From positions 62,001 to 126,000 of the forward strand of contig NZ_FOCJ01000012.1 in assembly GCF_900110075.1 (NCBI RefSeq): a stretch of DNA of 64,000 nt. Reading direction: 5' to 3'. The stretch is from Paenibacillus sp. OV219 (lineage in GTDB: Bacteria; Bacillota; Bacilli; Paenibacillales; Paenibacillaceae). Numbering within the stretch: position 1 is the first letter of the stretch; the number at the start of each line of letters is the position of its first letter. This document shows positions 9,119 to 18,146 of the stretch, piece by piece. The position numbers and the translations under genes are program-made. The notes below the pieces were generated by a model that worked only from the letters and a program-made list of their open reading frames with translations, ran no database searches and was not told where the DNA came from.

Positions 9119-10651
9119 TTAAGCTTCGATTGTTGACGTACCTCCTGCTGCTGCGTGGTCGTCTTTCTTGTCCGATACGATCAGCACTTCCTTCTTGAGG
9201 AAGAAGCAGATGACGAATACGATCAACACGAAGACGAACGAGATCTGGTATAGATGCTGGAAAGCATTCGAGAACACACCTTTGATCTGTTCGACCAGAT
9301 CCGCGTCCAACCCTTTTGGTATACCGCCTTGCGCTGCATGGCTTAATTGTTCCACGCTGTCCGCCGGTAGCGAGCCCGTAAGCTTGCTCATTCCGGAAGT
9401 AATTCTCGACGCCAGCAAGCTGCCGAATACGCTGACACCAATTGTTAGGCCGAAGGATTGGAACAATGTAACAGACGTTAATGCAATGCCGCTGTTGTCC
9501 TTGTCAACCGATTCCTGTACAACCAGGCTGTTATTAAACAATACGCCAAAGCCAAGACCAAGAATGAGGAAGAACACAACAATCTCGATCAGACTGGAAT
9601 GCATGGTCAATCCGGTCATGAGGTAGAATGCAATCGCCGGCATCACCATCGACACGACGAATAGATATCGGTAAGGGAGCTTTGTCATCATTCTACCAGA
9701 AATGATACTGGAGAGCACAGCCCCTACCATCAGCGGCATTGTCAGATAACCGGACGCGATTGGCGTCAAGTCTAGCACGTTCTGAGCGAAGAACGGGAAC
9801 GATGCGAAGGAACCCATCAAACCGATCATCATGAGGAAGATAATAAGCGAGATCACGACAAACGTGCGGTTCTTGAACAAGTGCATAGGCAGAATCGGTT
9901 CTTTCGCTCTCCGTTCCACGAGTACGAATACGGCAAGCAGCGCAGCTCCAAGCACCCACAAGCTAATCAGCACTGGTGAGCTCCAAGCATAGCCTTCCGT
10001 TTCATGAAGCACTGGCGTAATCAGCAGCGAAATAATTGCACCAACGAGTAGCAAAGCACCCGCCCAGTCGATGCTTGCCTCCTTATTCCCCTTCGATTCT
10101 TGAAGTCCCGCGGAAAGGACAATCGCTGCCAGTACACCAACCGGAATGTTCACCCAGAATATCCAATGCCACGAAATATGCTGTGTAAAATAGCCTCCGA
10201 TCAACGGTCCAAGCAGCTGCGGTATGAACATAATCGCTCCGAAGATGCCTTGTGCCTTCGCTCGTTGTTCCACTGTAAAGATATCCCCAAAGATAACCAT
10301 AGCGAGTGGCATTAATCCGCCTGCGCCAATCCCCTGAATACCGCGTCCAAGCAGAAGTACAGGCATGGCATCAGCAAAGCCGCTAATGATCGAACCCGCG
10401 ATAAACAAGCTCATGCTCAAAATATAAATCTTCTTCCGTCCGTACAAATCAGCCAGCTTGCCGAGAATCGGCATAAATGAAGTCATCGTCAGCATGTAAA
10501 TGCCTGCCACCCAGCCGTACAGCGATAATCCGTTCAGATCACGGATAATCGTCGGCAGTGCCGTATTCACGACGGTCTCATCCAGCTCAGAGAACACGAA
10601 GCCGATGAGCAGCCCCATCACAATAAGTGCTTTGTTATTCGTGCGTGTCAA
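9119..10651 (-). CDS. MFS multidrug efflux pump, DHA2 (14-TM, EmrB/QacA type)
   Basis: A 510-residue proton-driven exporter in the cytoplasmic membrane. The N-terminal SELDETVVNTALPTI matches the DHA2 motif D1, GRKKIYILSMSLF lies in loop 2-3, and RGIQGIGAGGLMPLA and LGPLIGGYFTQHISWHWIFW are the motif B and C regions; length and the two extra central helices suit a 14-segment pump. Start is TTG 10651, chosen because AGGAGGG lies seven bases upstream. It heads an operon with tetR and has a good sigma-A promoter at 10693-10721. Substrates cannot be predicted. Confidence 0.92.
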   Translation of the reverse strand: MTRTNNKALIVMGLLIGFVFSELDETVVNTALPTIIRDLNGLSLYGWVAGIYMLTMTSFMPILGKLADLYGRKKIYILSMSLFIAGSIISGFADAMPVLLLGRGIQGIGAGGLMPLAMVIFGDIFTVEQRAKAQGIFGAIMFIPQLLGPLIGGYFTQHISWHWIFWVNIPVGVLAAIVLSAGLQESKGNKEASIDWAGALLLVGAIISLLITPVLHETEGYAWSSPVLISLWVLGAALLAVFVLVERRAKEPILPMHLFKNRTFVVISLIIFLMMIGLMGSFASFPFFAQNVLDLTPIASGYLTMPLMVGAVLSSIISGRMMTKLPYRYLFVVSMVMPAIAFYLMTGLTMHSSLIEIVVFFLILGLGFGVLFNNSLVVQESVDKDNSGIALTSVTLFQSFGLTIGVSVFGSLLASRITSGMSKLTGSLPADSVEQLSHAAQGGIPKGLDADLVEQIKGVFSNAFQHLYQISFVFVLIVFVICFFLKKEVLIVSDKKDDHAAAGGTSTIEA

Positions 10652-10692
10652 TATAAACCCTCCTACGTTGTCATGTTGCGTTCCATAATGAG

Positions 10693-10721
10693 AGTCTATA
10701 TAAAATGATAGTCACTGTCAA
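10693..10721 (-). promoter_or_regulatory. SigA promoter of the MFS-tetR operon
   Basis: Minus strand TTGACA (10716-10721), 17-bp spacer, TAGACT (10693-10698), about 42 bp before the TTG start. The -35 hexamer is perfect and the -10 has TAnnnT. Confidence 0.7.
10706..10720. promoter_or_regulatory. Probable TetR operator
   Basis: Palindrome TGATAGTCACTGTCA (arms TGAnAGT and ACTnTCA, one mismatched pair) overlaps the -35 box of the MFS-tetR promoter. Position and symmetry fit autorepression by the TetR protein of the same operon. Confidence 0.6.
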
Positions 10722-10755
10722 ATTAAATAAGCATTCACTTTTCAATGTGTGGGCA

Positions 10756-10793
10756 AAAAAAAGAACAGCGAAAGCCTTTAGGCTGTGCCGTTC
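10756..10793 (-). terminator. Terminator downstream of oxidoreductase remnant
   Basis: An imperfect stem (GAAC..AAGCC with GGCT..GTTC, 10763-10793) is followed on the minus strand by a T-run (10755-10762). It is the original terminator of the transporter operon whose last gene has decayed. Confidence 0.6.
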
Positions 10794-10804
10794 CAATCCT
10801 ACTT

Positions 10805-11009
10805 TTACAGATATACTTCTTTCCCTGTCTCTGACGATTGGTAGATCGCTTCCAGAATTTGCGTTACAACGAATGCCTGCTCCGGCGAAACGACAGGTTC
10901 AGTATCGTTAATGATGCACTGCAGCCACTGACGTGCTTCCCTTAGGCCTGGATCTTCCGCACCCGGTCCGAAATACGTGGATTGGTACCCTGAAATGAAT
11001 CGGAGAATC
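10805..11009 (-). pseudogene. C-terminal remnant of a Gfo/Idh/MocA oxidoreductase gene
   Basis: The minus strand encodes an open stretch of about 66 codons that reads as the usual family C-terminus: FISGYQSTYFGPG, then a helical segment with SPEQAFVVTQILEAIYQS, and the hallmark ending SETGKEVYL before TAA at 10805-10807. In-frame TAG lies immediately upstream (about 11010-11012), no start or ribosome binding site is present, and the Rossmann domain is missing. It follows the permease gene at 11223-12050 on the same strand and is followed by a terminator, so an oxidoreductase was once the last gene of this importer operon and was truncated by deletion. Confidence 0.8.
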
Positions 11010-11120
11010 TATCTATTCTGATAAAATGACCTGCAACTTCATCATATTGCTCTCTTAACCTGCCTACTTTCAATTTCCATACTATTTTCCTTCAATATAA
11101 CGACTTCTTATCACACAACA

Positions 11121-11172
11121 AAAAAAATCCAGAATCGTGCAACCAGGTAACTTGGCTGGTTGACCGCTTCTG
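11121..11172 (-). terminator. Terminator of kinase-regulator-importer operon
   Basis: Nested hairpin (CAACCAG 11140-11146 with CTGGTTG 11156-11162; outer CAGAA 11130-11134 with TTCTG 11168-11172) followed on the minus strand by a T-run at 11121-11127. Confidence 0.65.
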
Positions 11173-11222
11173 AATTTGTCTTTGCGATCTCGTTCCCTAC
11201 ATACGTAGTTTAATAATAACCA

Positions 11223-12050
11223 TTAAGACTTCACCGTAATTTGCATACCCTTAATGAAATTTTTCTGAAGAAAGAAGAAAAGCAGCAGAGTAGGTATGGA
11301 CGTAATGACGATACCTGCCATTAAGGTTGTAATTCCCGTAGAGAAATAGATGCCCTGCATGGCGGCAAGTCCTGACATAATGGGACGAATGTCATCGCTT
11401 CGCGTTAGGATCAACCCAAACACCAAATCATTCCATATGAATGTGAATTGAAATAAGAACAACACGGAAATCGGCGGTACCAAGAATGGAAATATGATCC
11501 GGAATAAGATGCCTAGTGTCGTATAACCGTCCATTTGAGCTGCTTCTACATATTCCCTCGATATCGTCGTCATGAAGTTACGCAATAGAAACACGCAGAA
11601 TGGGATACAAATGGCGGTATAGAAGAGGCACATCCCAAAAAAGGTATCATAGATGCCCACTTTCTGATAGCCCGAGAACAAGGGAACCAGATACATTTGA
11701 AAGGGAAAGATCGTTCCGCTGTAAATGAACAAAAACCAGTAAAAGGAGCCTTTCAAGCGTAGGACAACCAAGCCATATGCTGCAAAGGCCGAGAGCAGGA
11801 TACTAGCTGCCGAACCGATGACGCCATAAGTTAAGCTGTTCTTCACATATTTCGAAAGCTTGCCTACTTTCAACGCTTCCTCTACGTTCTGAAAGAAATG
11901 GAAGCTCTTCGGCCACGCCCACATACTCCCATTCGTAAAGTCAATTAATGATTTCGTCGAATTCATGAGAACGAGCACGACGGGAGCGATCCATAGAATG
12001 GCCAAAGTAATGACGATCATATATTTAATTGCTATTGCGAGCTGTTTCAT
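11223..12050 (-). CDS. Sugar ABC transporter permease, MalG/CUT1 type
   Basis: A 275-residue inner-membrane permease with about six helices. The EAA loop reads EAAQMDGYTTLGILFRIIFP, the site that docks the ATPase. The N-terminus starts with a membrane helix and the C-terminus ends FIKGMQITVKS, as in MalG-like subunits. GAGGAG lies just upstream and overlaps the end of the preceding permease gene (4-bp gap), so the two are co-translated. It pairs with the MalF-type subunit at 12055-12915 and the lipoprotein at 12993-14399. No ATPase gene is in the operon, so a shared MsmX-type ATPase is presumed. Confidence 0.92.
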   Translation of the reverse strand: MKQLAIAIKYMIVITLAILWIAPVVLVLMNSTKSLIDFTNGSMWAWPKSFHFFQNVEEALKVGKLSKYVKNSLTYGVIGSAASILLSAFAAYGLVVLRLKGSFYWFLFIYSGTIFPFQMYLVPLFSGYQKVGIYDTFFGMCLFYTAICIPFCVFLLRNFMTTISREYVEAAQMDGYTTLGILFRIIFPFLVPPISVLFLFQFTFIWNDLVFGLILTRSDDIRPIMSGLAAMQGIYFSTGITTLMAGIVITSIPTLLLFFFLQKNFIKGMQITVKS

Positions 12051-12054
12051 GTTC

Positions 12055-12915
12055 TCACTCCTCTACGATTGTTTTTCTCAAATAAAACCAAGATGCAACA
12101 ACCGTCAAAATCGTTAAGAGAATAGAGATCGCAGCACCTTGTCCGAAATGGAACAGCATAAATGTTTCGCGATACATCGTTACGGCCAGCGTCTCCGAGG
12201 AACGATAAGGCCCCCCCTGCGTCATGACCCAAATAATATCAAACGTCTTGAAGCTGTTTACGAGAGCCAGCCCCAGCACGACGATGGTTACCGGATTTAA
12301 GAGTGGCAGCGTTATTCTCCAGAAGATCTGGAACCGATTCGCGCCGTCGATTGCCGCAGCCTCGAACGGATCCTTTGGCAATGATCCCAGCCCGACTAGA
12401 AACAGCAGCATATTCGTGCCTGTTCCTTGCCATAAAGAGGCAATGAGCATGGCGACTGTATTATAGTGAGGCGTTTGCAGCCAATCCCTCGTCCATGATT
12501 CGAGACCCATATGGGTTAAGAGATAATTTATTCCACTAGAAGAGAATAGAAAGATCCAGATCACGCCTACGACCGTCAGGGACATCGCATAAGGCAAATA
12601 AAACAGATTCTTGAACAATCTCTGGCCTTTGATTTGTTGCAGCAATATGCTGAGGAGAAGTCCAAGACCCACGGGAAGAATTAAAGACAGTCCCACCCAC
12701 ATGAATGTATTCTTGAGCGAGGTGATATACGTAACATCACTGAACACCTCGACGTAGTTTTTCAAGCCTACCCAATGAGACCTCGTCAATCCATCCCAGT
12801 CTGTAAAGCTGACTACGAGTGTGTAAAGGATTGAAGATATAAAAAATACAGCTATTATCAAGGCCGCAGGCAATACATATAGCAATGCCTCTCCGTGTTT
12901 TTTGATGTAATTCAT
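12055..12915 (-). CDS. Sugar ABC transporter permease, MalF/CUT1 type
   Basis: A 286-residue membrane permease, first of the two subunits. Helix-rich throughout, with YVLPAALIIAVFFISSILYT as the first membrane segment and the EAA motif EAAAIDGANRFQIFWRITLP near residue 195. GGGAG lies nine bases before ATG 12915. It follows the solute-binding protein gene after a 77-bp spacer that carries a hairpin, which probably sets a lower level for the permeases than for the binding protein. Substrate by context is a sugar or oligosaccharide. Confidence 0.92.
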   Translation of the reverse strand: MNYIKKHGEALLYVLPAALIIAVFFISSILYTLVVSFTDWDGLTRSHWVGLKNYVEVFSDVTYITSLKNTFMWVGLSLILPVGLGLLLSILLQQIKGQRLFKNLFYLPYAMSLTVVGVIWIFLFSSSGINYLLTHMGLESWTRDWLQTPHYNTVAMLIASLWQGTGTNMLLFLVGLGSLPKDPFEAAAIDGANRFQIFWRITLPLLNPVTIVVLGLALVNSFKTFDIIWVMTQGGPYRSSETLAVTMYRETFMLFHFGQGAAISILLTILTVVASWFYLRKTIVEE

Positions 12916-12949
12916 CTGGTCACACTCCCTATAGGTCCCGATAATAAGT

Positions 12950-12984
12950 AGGGTTAAGAGGCTTTTCTAACACCCCTTAACCCT
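12950..12984 (-). terminator. Intergenic attenuating hairpin, binding protein to permease
   Basis: AGGGTTAAG (12950-12958) pairs with CTTAACCCT (12976-12984) right after the solute-binding protein stop. There is no T-run, so partial termination or mRNA stabilisation is more likely than full stop. Confidence 0.5.
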
Positions 12985-12992
12985 AGCGACTA

Positions 12993-14399
12993 TTATTTAT
13001 TTTCCGCCCAGTACTTATCCGCCTTCTTCTGGATGTTATTCAAGACATCCATATATTGGTCCGGATTGAGCATGAACCTTATAAACTCACTGGATCCATA
13101 TTCCGAAAGCTCCGATGGCGTCGCTTCCCAGTACCTTGTTATAGCGGCGTAATTGTCTTTCGAGATATTGTCCACGAGAGCTTTAATCGTCGGACTGCTT
13201 GCTTCGACATCCTTACGAGTAGGCACACCGCCAAATACAGCCAGCAGCTTCTCATTTGCTTCTTTCTTCGTAAGCGCAAGAGCAGCCTTAATGGCACCCT
13301 CTTTATTTTTGGCATTCTTCGAAACTAGAAACGGTGTAATTTCGGAGATAACGGTTTTGCCGGCTTCCGGCTTGATCGCAGGCATAATGAACGAGCCGTA
13401 GCCTTCCTCAGGCTTGAGGCCTGCGCCGGTCAAGAAGCTCTCATACCATGTACCGCACAAGAACATGCCGATTTTACCTTTTGCAAAAGCTGGCGGGATC
13501 TCGGTGTCCATCGTCATCGGTTTCGAGAAATAGCCTTTATCGTACATGGACTTCCATAGCTCCATCACTTCTACCACTTCAGGGTCCGTATATTTCGCCT
13601 GACCGACAACGAGCTTCTTATAGACCTCAGGGTAAGAGTGAATCATAAGATCCTCGAACCAAATAAATCCATTCCACGAATCCTTAATCGAAGTACCAAT
13701 TGGTGTGATGTCCTTCGCTTTGAGCGTATCGTTAATTTTGATGAACTCATCCCATGTTGTCGGAACCGTTAATCCATTATCCGCGAATACCTTTTTATTG
13801 TAGAAGATCGTCCAATAATGGGCGGACGCTGGAATGCCGTAGATTTTGCCGTCAACAGTCAACGGACCGGAAAGCGAGGGCAGAATGCCATTCTCATCCG
13901 CGGTTAGCTCGTTCCATTGCTCCGTCATATCTGCCAAGTTCCCGCTATCTGCCAGCTCCTTCAATTTGTAGCCATTCCACCATTTGAAGAGATCTGGTGC
14001 CTCTTGCGTCGTAAATCCGATGCGCACCGCGGTTTGGTAAGCCGTCGTGTCGGTATAAGGAACACCTTCGAAGGTGACATTGTCTGAGGCTTGAACTATC
14101 GGATTGACATCGGTAATGTACTTGGTGAGTGCTGCGAAATCATAATAAAACTGTGCCTTAATCGGTTCCGCTTGATCTGCTGCTGGCGCATTATTATTCG
14201 TCGTATCAGCAGATGAATTGGCCCCTGAGTTAGCTTCTGTATTGGCCTCCTTATTAGCCTCTGCATTAGCTCCCTTATTCGCACTTGCCGTTGCGTTGTC
14301 CTTAGAATCTGATGAGTTGTTACTTGAACAGCCGGCCATGACTAGAGACAAGCTTGTCAATGCAACCACACAGCTGAGCAGCAAATTTTTCTTCTGCAT
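12993..14399 (-). CDS. Extracellular solute-binding lipoprotein, sugar importer
   Basis: A 468-residue lipid-anchored binding protein (family 1 type). Signal peptide with lipobox LVMAGC places the acylated Cys near residue 23. A low-complexity Asn/Ala/Glu/Ser linker runs to about residue 75, then the two-lobed binding domain (FYNKKVFADNGLTVPTTWDEF is typical of the family; the FTYNK-like start and PTTWDEF hinge are visible). It captures sugar outside the cell and hands it to the two permeases downstream. The kinase-regulator pair upstream on the same strand probably induces it. Its ribosome binding site AGGGGGG can pair with an upstream CCCCC tract (see 14404-14463). Confidence 0.92.
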   Translation of the reverse strand: MQKKNLLLSCVVALTSLSLVMAGCSSNNSSDSKDNATASANKGANAEANKEANTEANSGANSSADTTNNNAPAADQAEPIKAQFYYDFAALTKYITDVNPIVQASDNVTFEGVPYTDTTAYQTAVRIGFTTQEAPDLFKWWNGYKLKELADSGNLADMTEQWNELTADENGILPSLSGPLTVDGKIYGIPASAHYWTIFYNKKVFADNGLTVPTTWDEFIKINDTLKAKDITPIGTSIKDSWNGFIWFEDLMIHSYPEVYKKLVVGQAKYTDPEVVEVMELWKSMYDKGYFSKPMTMDTEIPPAFAKGKIGMFLCGTWYESFLTGAGLKPEEGYGSFIMPAIKPEAGKTVISEITPFLVSKNAKNKEGAIKAALALTKKEANEKLLAVFGGVPTRKDVEASSPTIKALVDNISKDNYAAITRYWEATPSELSEYGSSEFIRFMLNPDQYMDVLNNIQKKADKYWAENK

Positions 14400-14403
14400 T
14401 CTT

Positions 14404-14463
14404 GTTCCCCCCTAATTGATTTGACTGAATCGTATCCAACTACTTAGATTGTATAGGGGGAAC
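14404..14463 (-). promoter_or_regulatory. Leader hairpin that can mask the binding-protein RBS
   Basis: In the minus-strand transcript GTTCCCCCTA (14454-14463) can pair with TAGGGGGGAAC (14404-14414), closing about 39 bases of loop. The right arm is the Shine-Dalgarno sequence of the lipoprotein gene that starts at 14399, so folding would hide the ribosome binding site. There is no T-run. Confidence 0.5.
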
Positions 14464-14491
14464 GCTCCCGCTCCCATGAAGGAAATATAGA

Positions 14492-16072
14492 TTATCTTCG
14501 AATATTTATAGTTCTGTATTCGAGTGGAGATACACCACTGTATTTCTTGAATAGCGTGGAAAAGTATGCGGCATCGTTGTATCCGACCATCTCCGCAATC
14601 TCATAGGTTTTTAACTCCATATTTAACAGCAGTTTCTTCGCTTCTCCCATTCGCACCTCGGTTAAGTACTCGATGATGCTTTTTCCCGCCTTCTTCTTGA
14701 ACATGACGCTTAAATAAGCTGGATTCATATAGATAAATTCCGAGATTGAAGTTAGGTTGATATTCTCGTTGTAGTGTTCCCTTATGTATTTCATCACTTG
14801 TTTGGACGTGCAATTCTCTATGAACCCCTTCTTGCTGTCAGAGCTGATTGCCTTAAGTACGTTTAGCAGCGGGTTCATTCTCGCATAGAAGGAGTCTGCC
14901 GTTTCCATGATTCCGATTTCCGCTCCGAGATCGTACTCCCGGTCACCTAGTTCTTTCACAAAATGTCTAAGTAACGAATGGAACACCACTCTCACTTCTT
15001 GCTCCATGACTTCAAGAGAACCCAGACTCAGCTCTGCAGCCTTGAGGGCTTCATACCATTCTTTGAGCTGCTTAATAGCGGTATCCGCATGATCGAGATC
15101 GAACAGCTCTGCCAGCTGATCCATATGCGGCTTGATCAAATGGTTCGTATAGCGGCTAACTTGAGAGTGGAATTCGATTATAGGCTGGTCGGAGATGAGT
15201 CGGTACTTCAGAACCCGCGTTGCTTGCCCGTAACCTAGAGACAAGTGATATAGGTCATGCTTCTCGGAAATCCCGATAGAAACGGTTATTTTTAATAGCT
15301 CTCTACTTTTCATTGCAATCCGATTACCTAACACATTCAACTCTTCTTCATCCGCGATGCCCGCATGGAGCACAATGAGAACTTCATGTTCGTCATAATA
15401 ACACGGCATATAACTGGTCAATTCCTCAACAATATTATGTAGGGCGTATTTCATAAGCATCCAACCGTTTTTTCCATAGTTACGCTTCTTTTCCGGCTTT
15501 TCTTCGATCTGAACAGCGATGATCGAGTAGCAGCTCGCTTGTAAATAAACGCCAATTGTCTCCGCTTCGGCAAGGCGTGCTTCAATCTGCAGCATCTTCT
15601 CCAGCTGTATGAACGTTCTCAAGAACTCGTGCCGAATGAGAGATTGATTCTGATTGAGGATCCCTTTCAGTTTTACTTCTTCAATCATCTTCGTCTGCAT
15701 CGCAATGAACTCGGCCTCAATCTTACTTAGAAGCTCATAGAGATCCTGGAACATAACGGGCTTCAGCAAATAATCTTTACAGTTTAGCTTTAATGCTCGT
15801 TTCGCATATTCAAAATCATCGTACCCGCTTAGGATGATTGAACGTATATCGAGATTCAACCGCTGCACTTCCTCTAATAGCTGCAATCCATCCATTCTCG
15901 GCATCCGGATGTCCGTGATAATTAAATCAACACCTACGTGGGAAAGCTGCTCTAACGCATCTTCTCCGTTACCGGCAATGGCGACGACAGAACCGTTCAA
16001 GCTCATTCGTCCGATCATTTTAATAAGCCCGTCGCGAAGAAGCTCTTCATCCTCGACTACCATGATTCTCAT
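14492..16072 (-). CDS. Response regulator, CheY-AraC type (YesN-like)
   Basis: A 526-residue cytoplasmic regulator. Receiver domain residues 1-120 with acidic VVEDEE, phosphoacceptor Asp 54 (IITDIRMPRMDG) and Lys 104 (YLLKPV); a long central region of about 290 residues that in this family resembles a degenerate cyclase-like fold; C-terminal double helix-turn-helix (TSISEFIYMNPAYLSVMFKK and YEIAEMVGYNDAAYFSTLFK). The start overlaps the stop of the kinase at 16069-17775 (ATGA), showing coupling. It probably activates the solute-binding protein gene 92 bp downstream. Confidence 0.92.
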   Translation of the reverse strand: MRIMVVEDEELLRDGLIKMIGRMSLNGSVVAIAGNGEDALEQLSHVGVDLIITDIRMPRMDGLQLLEEVQRLNLDIRSIILSGYDDFEYAKRALKLNCKDYLLKPVMFQDLYELLSKIEAEFIAMQTKMIEEVKLKGILNQNQSLIRHEFLRTFIQLEKMLQIEARLAEAETIGVYLQASCYSIIAVQIEEKPEKKRNYGKNGWMLMKYALHNIVEELTSYMPCYYDEHEVLIVLHAGIADEEELNVLGNRIAMKSRELLKITVSIGISEKHDLYHLSLGYGQATRVLKYRLISDQPIIEFHSQVSRYTNHLIKPHMDQLAELFDLDHADTAIKQLKEWYEALKAAELSLGSLEVMEQEVRVVFHSLLRHFVKELGDREYDLGAEIGIMETADSFYARMNPLLNVLKAISSDSKKGFIENCTSKQVMKYIREHYNENINLTSISEFIYMNPAYLSVMFKKKAGKSIIEYLTEVRMGEAKKLLLNMELKTYEIAEMVGYNDAAYFSTLFKKYSGVSPLEYRTINIRR

Positions 16073-17775
16073 GCGCCGATCCTCCCAGGAATTTCAATAT
16101 AGAACCACGTGCCAATTCCTAACTTGCTTTGCATAACAAATTGAAAATCGCCTTCATAAGAGAGAGCGATGCGATTATAAACGTTCTGCAGACCGATTCC
16201 CCCCGGCTGTGCTTCGTACTCCTTCAATCGTTCCATGGTCTCGTCAACCGCGTGCTGGTCCATACCCACACCGGAATCTTTGACAGAAATAAACAGCCTG
16301 CTCTCACCGTCTTCAACCTCTTTCACTCCGACATGAATACTAACTTGTCCTTCCTTTCCTTTCGGAACGATGCCATGAATGATTGCATTCTCTACAATAG
16401 GCTGAATTAATAAGCGTATCATTAACCAGTGATTGACGCTTTCGTCGATGTGCAGGTCGAACTGAATCAATGGGAATCGATATTGCATGATGCGTATATA
16501 CGTCCGGATATAATCGCATTCTTGCCTCACCTCCACCCACTCCTCCTGGCTGCCGATGGAATAGCGCAGCAGCTTTCCGAGCAAGGCGGACATGTCCGAA
16601 ATTTTATAATTCTCATCAAGCTCTGCCTGCATGGTAATTGAACTTAATGTGTTGTAGAGAAAGTGAGGATTAATTTGCGATTGCAGTGCTTCGATTTCCG
16701 ACCGCTTTCGTCTGCGTTCCGTTTCTGTCACCGTATCGATCAGATTATGAATTCTTCTGACCATCTGATTGAAGCTGCCCGTTATCATGCCGATTTCATC
16801 TCTCCGCTTGAAGCTGATCGTGTCGATGATGAAGTTCGTTTTCGAAGCTTGCTGCATGACCCTGCTAAGGTTCCACAGCGGCCTGGTAATTCGATAGCTG
16901 AGCAAATAGACGATTGCCATCGTCAATAATATAAATACAATATTGGCTAGTAAGATCCATTTGCGAAGGTAATCGACCTTCTGGAATAAAACATCCTCGG
17001 GCAGTGTGCCGACGAGCCGCCAGCCGGTTAAGTTAGAATTGTAGCTGACATGAAAATTCTGATCTTGCGAGTCCCAGTTCATTTTCTCGCCGGTCCATTT
17101 GCCGCTTAAATCAAAAATAACTTGGTCCTTACGATCCAGAACAAGTAAATCTCCGTGCTGCAAAAAGTTTTTATTATCCGTTTGCGTAAGGAAATTCAAT
17201 TGAAACACAAGCTGAATCGTCGCCGTCATATGAAAGGAATTCGGATTAATAATCGTTCTCGTCACCGAGAATACCGTTTCACCATTCCCAAGCTTTTCAG
17301 GGGGCCAAACAAGGCTTCCTCCATTGTATTCACGGGTTTTATTAATCCACTCCTTGTTTATATCCACATAGTCCTTGCCCAAATGAAAGCGGTTACCATT
17401 TAAATCAACGAAATTAACCGCATAGATGTTATTATCCATTTCTCTTAACATGGACAGCCAGCCATTGATTTGTACCTGCTCCTCAAATGAATAGCCGTAT
17501 AAACCGTTCGTATTGAATCGATGTTTCTCGAATATGTTCATCAGCGTACTGTCGTATTCCGGATTTTTGGTAATCCCTTTGACAAGCTGAATATAGCTAT
17601 CCATCGTTCGCCCCGAGTTTTCCGTAATCCCTTTCAGCCATGTAATAGCGTCTTCCTGCATTTGTGTTTTTATCGTGGAGAAGGTAAGAAAATTAAGAAG
17701 TACCGACGGCAGCAGCACGGTCAAGAGGATAACCAGCATTAATCGGTGTTGAAAGGAAAGTGGTTTTCGGATCAT
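16069..17775 (-). CDS. Sensor histidine kinase, YesM-like with HAMP
   Basis: A 568-residue membrane kinase. First membrane segment about 12-32, large extracellular Cache-like sensor, second membrane segment about 275-297, HAMP (ending RRDEIGMITGSFNQMV), His-kinase motif SQINPHFLYNTLSS, and HATPase motifs (IQPIVENAIIHGI, VKDSGVGMD, GIGLQNVYNRI). It phosphorylates the response regulator overlapping its 3' end. It belongs to a different subgroup from the other two kinases in the window, which have a shorter, HAMP-poor linker. ATG 17775 has only a weak ribosome binding site (GAGTAG). Confidence 0.91.
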   Translation of the reverse strand: MIRKPLSFQHRLMLVILLTVLLPSVLLNFLTFSTIKTQMQEDAITWLKGITENSGRTMDSYIQLVKGITKNPEYDSTLMNIFEKHRFNTNGLYGYSFEEQVQINGWLSMLREMDNNIYAVNFVDLNGNRFHLGKDYVDINKEWINKTREYNGGSLVWPPEKLGNGETVFSVTRTIINPNSFHMTATIQLVFQLNFLTQTDNKNFLQHGDLLVLDRKDQVIFDLSGKWTGEKMNWDSQDQNFHVSYNSNLTGWRLVGTLPEDVLFQKVDYLRKWILLANIVFILLTMAIVYLLSYRITRPLWNLSRVMQQASKTNFIIDTISFKRRDEIGMITGSFNQMVRRIHNLIDTVTETERRRKRSEIEALQSQINPHFLYNTLSSITMQAELDENYKISDMSALLGKLLRYSIGSQEEWVEVRQECDYIRTYIRIMQYRFPLIQFDLHIDESVNHWLMIRLLIQPIVENAIIHGIVPKGKEGQVSIHVGVKEVEDGESRLFISVKDSGVGMDQHAVDETMERLKEYEAQPGGIGLQNVYNRIALSYEGDFQFVMQSKLGIGTWFYIEIPGRIGA

Positions 17776-17941
17776 CTACTCAGCCCAATCTATGTGGATT
17801 GATGCCCGGTGTTATCAGCATTATGACAATTATAGAGTGAGGAGCGAGTTCATGTATAGTACTCGATTTCATATAAAAGATAGACCTCTGACTATCAAAA
17901 CAAGATTAGCATGTCCAAAAGTAGGCTTGCACTCACAATAA

Positions 17942-17971
17942 ATAACACGTCTGAAAAATCAGACGTGTTAT
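17942..17971. terminator. Perfect 13-bp inverted repeat
   Basis: ATAACACGTCTGA (17942-17954) pairs with its complement at 17959-17971 around an AAAA loop. It has no strong T-run on either side and could be a terminator remnant or a protein-binding site. Confidence 0.45.
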
Positions 17972-18116
17972 GGTCTTTTGGGAGTTATTTAAAATCCATC
18001 CATCAGATACGAAGTGCGATGAGAAATTCTGCGTCTCATCATCCTCGCATCCGGCCAAGAGACCATGCAACGGGCGATCCTATGTGACGGTATCTGCAGT
18101 AATCAAGAATAACCAC

Positions 18117-18140
18117 AAAAAAAGCCGCGATTTACGCGGC
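18117..18140 (-). terminator. Rho-independent terminator of the 59-residue gene
   Basis: GCCGCG (18124-18129) pairs with CGCGGC (18135-18140); seven T follow on the minus strand (18117-18123). It begins seven bases past the stop of the small gene. Confidence 0.8.
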
Positions 18141-18146
18141 AGTTTC

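Larger units (their letters stand above)
17776..18146. other. Intergenic region, no gene recognised
   Basis: The region holds the presumed promoter of the kinase-regulator-importer operon (near 17780-17900), the hairpin at 17942-17971 and the terminator of the small gene at 18117-18140. The stretch 17972-18110 has no open frame with a start and ribosome binding site on either strand. Confidence 0.5.
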
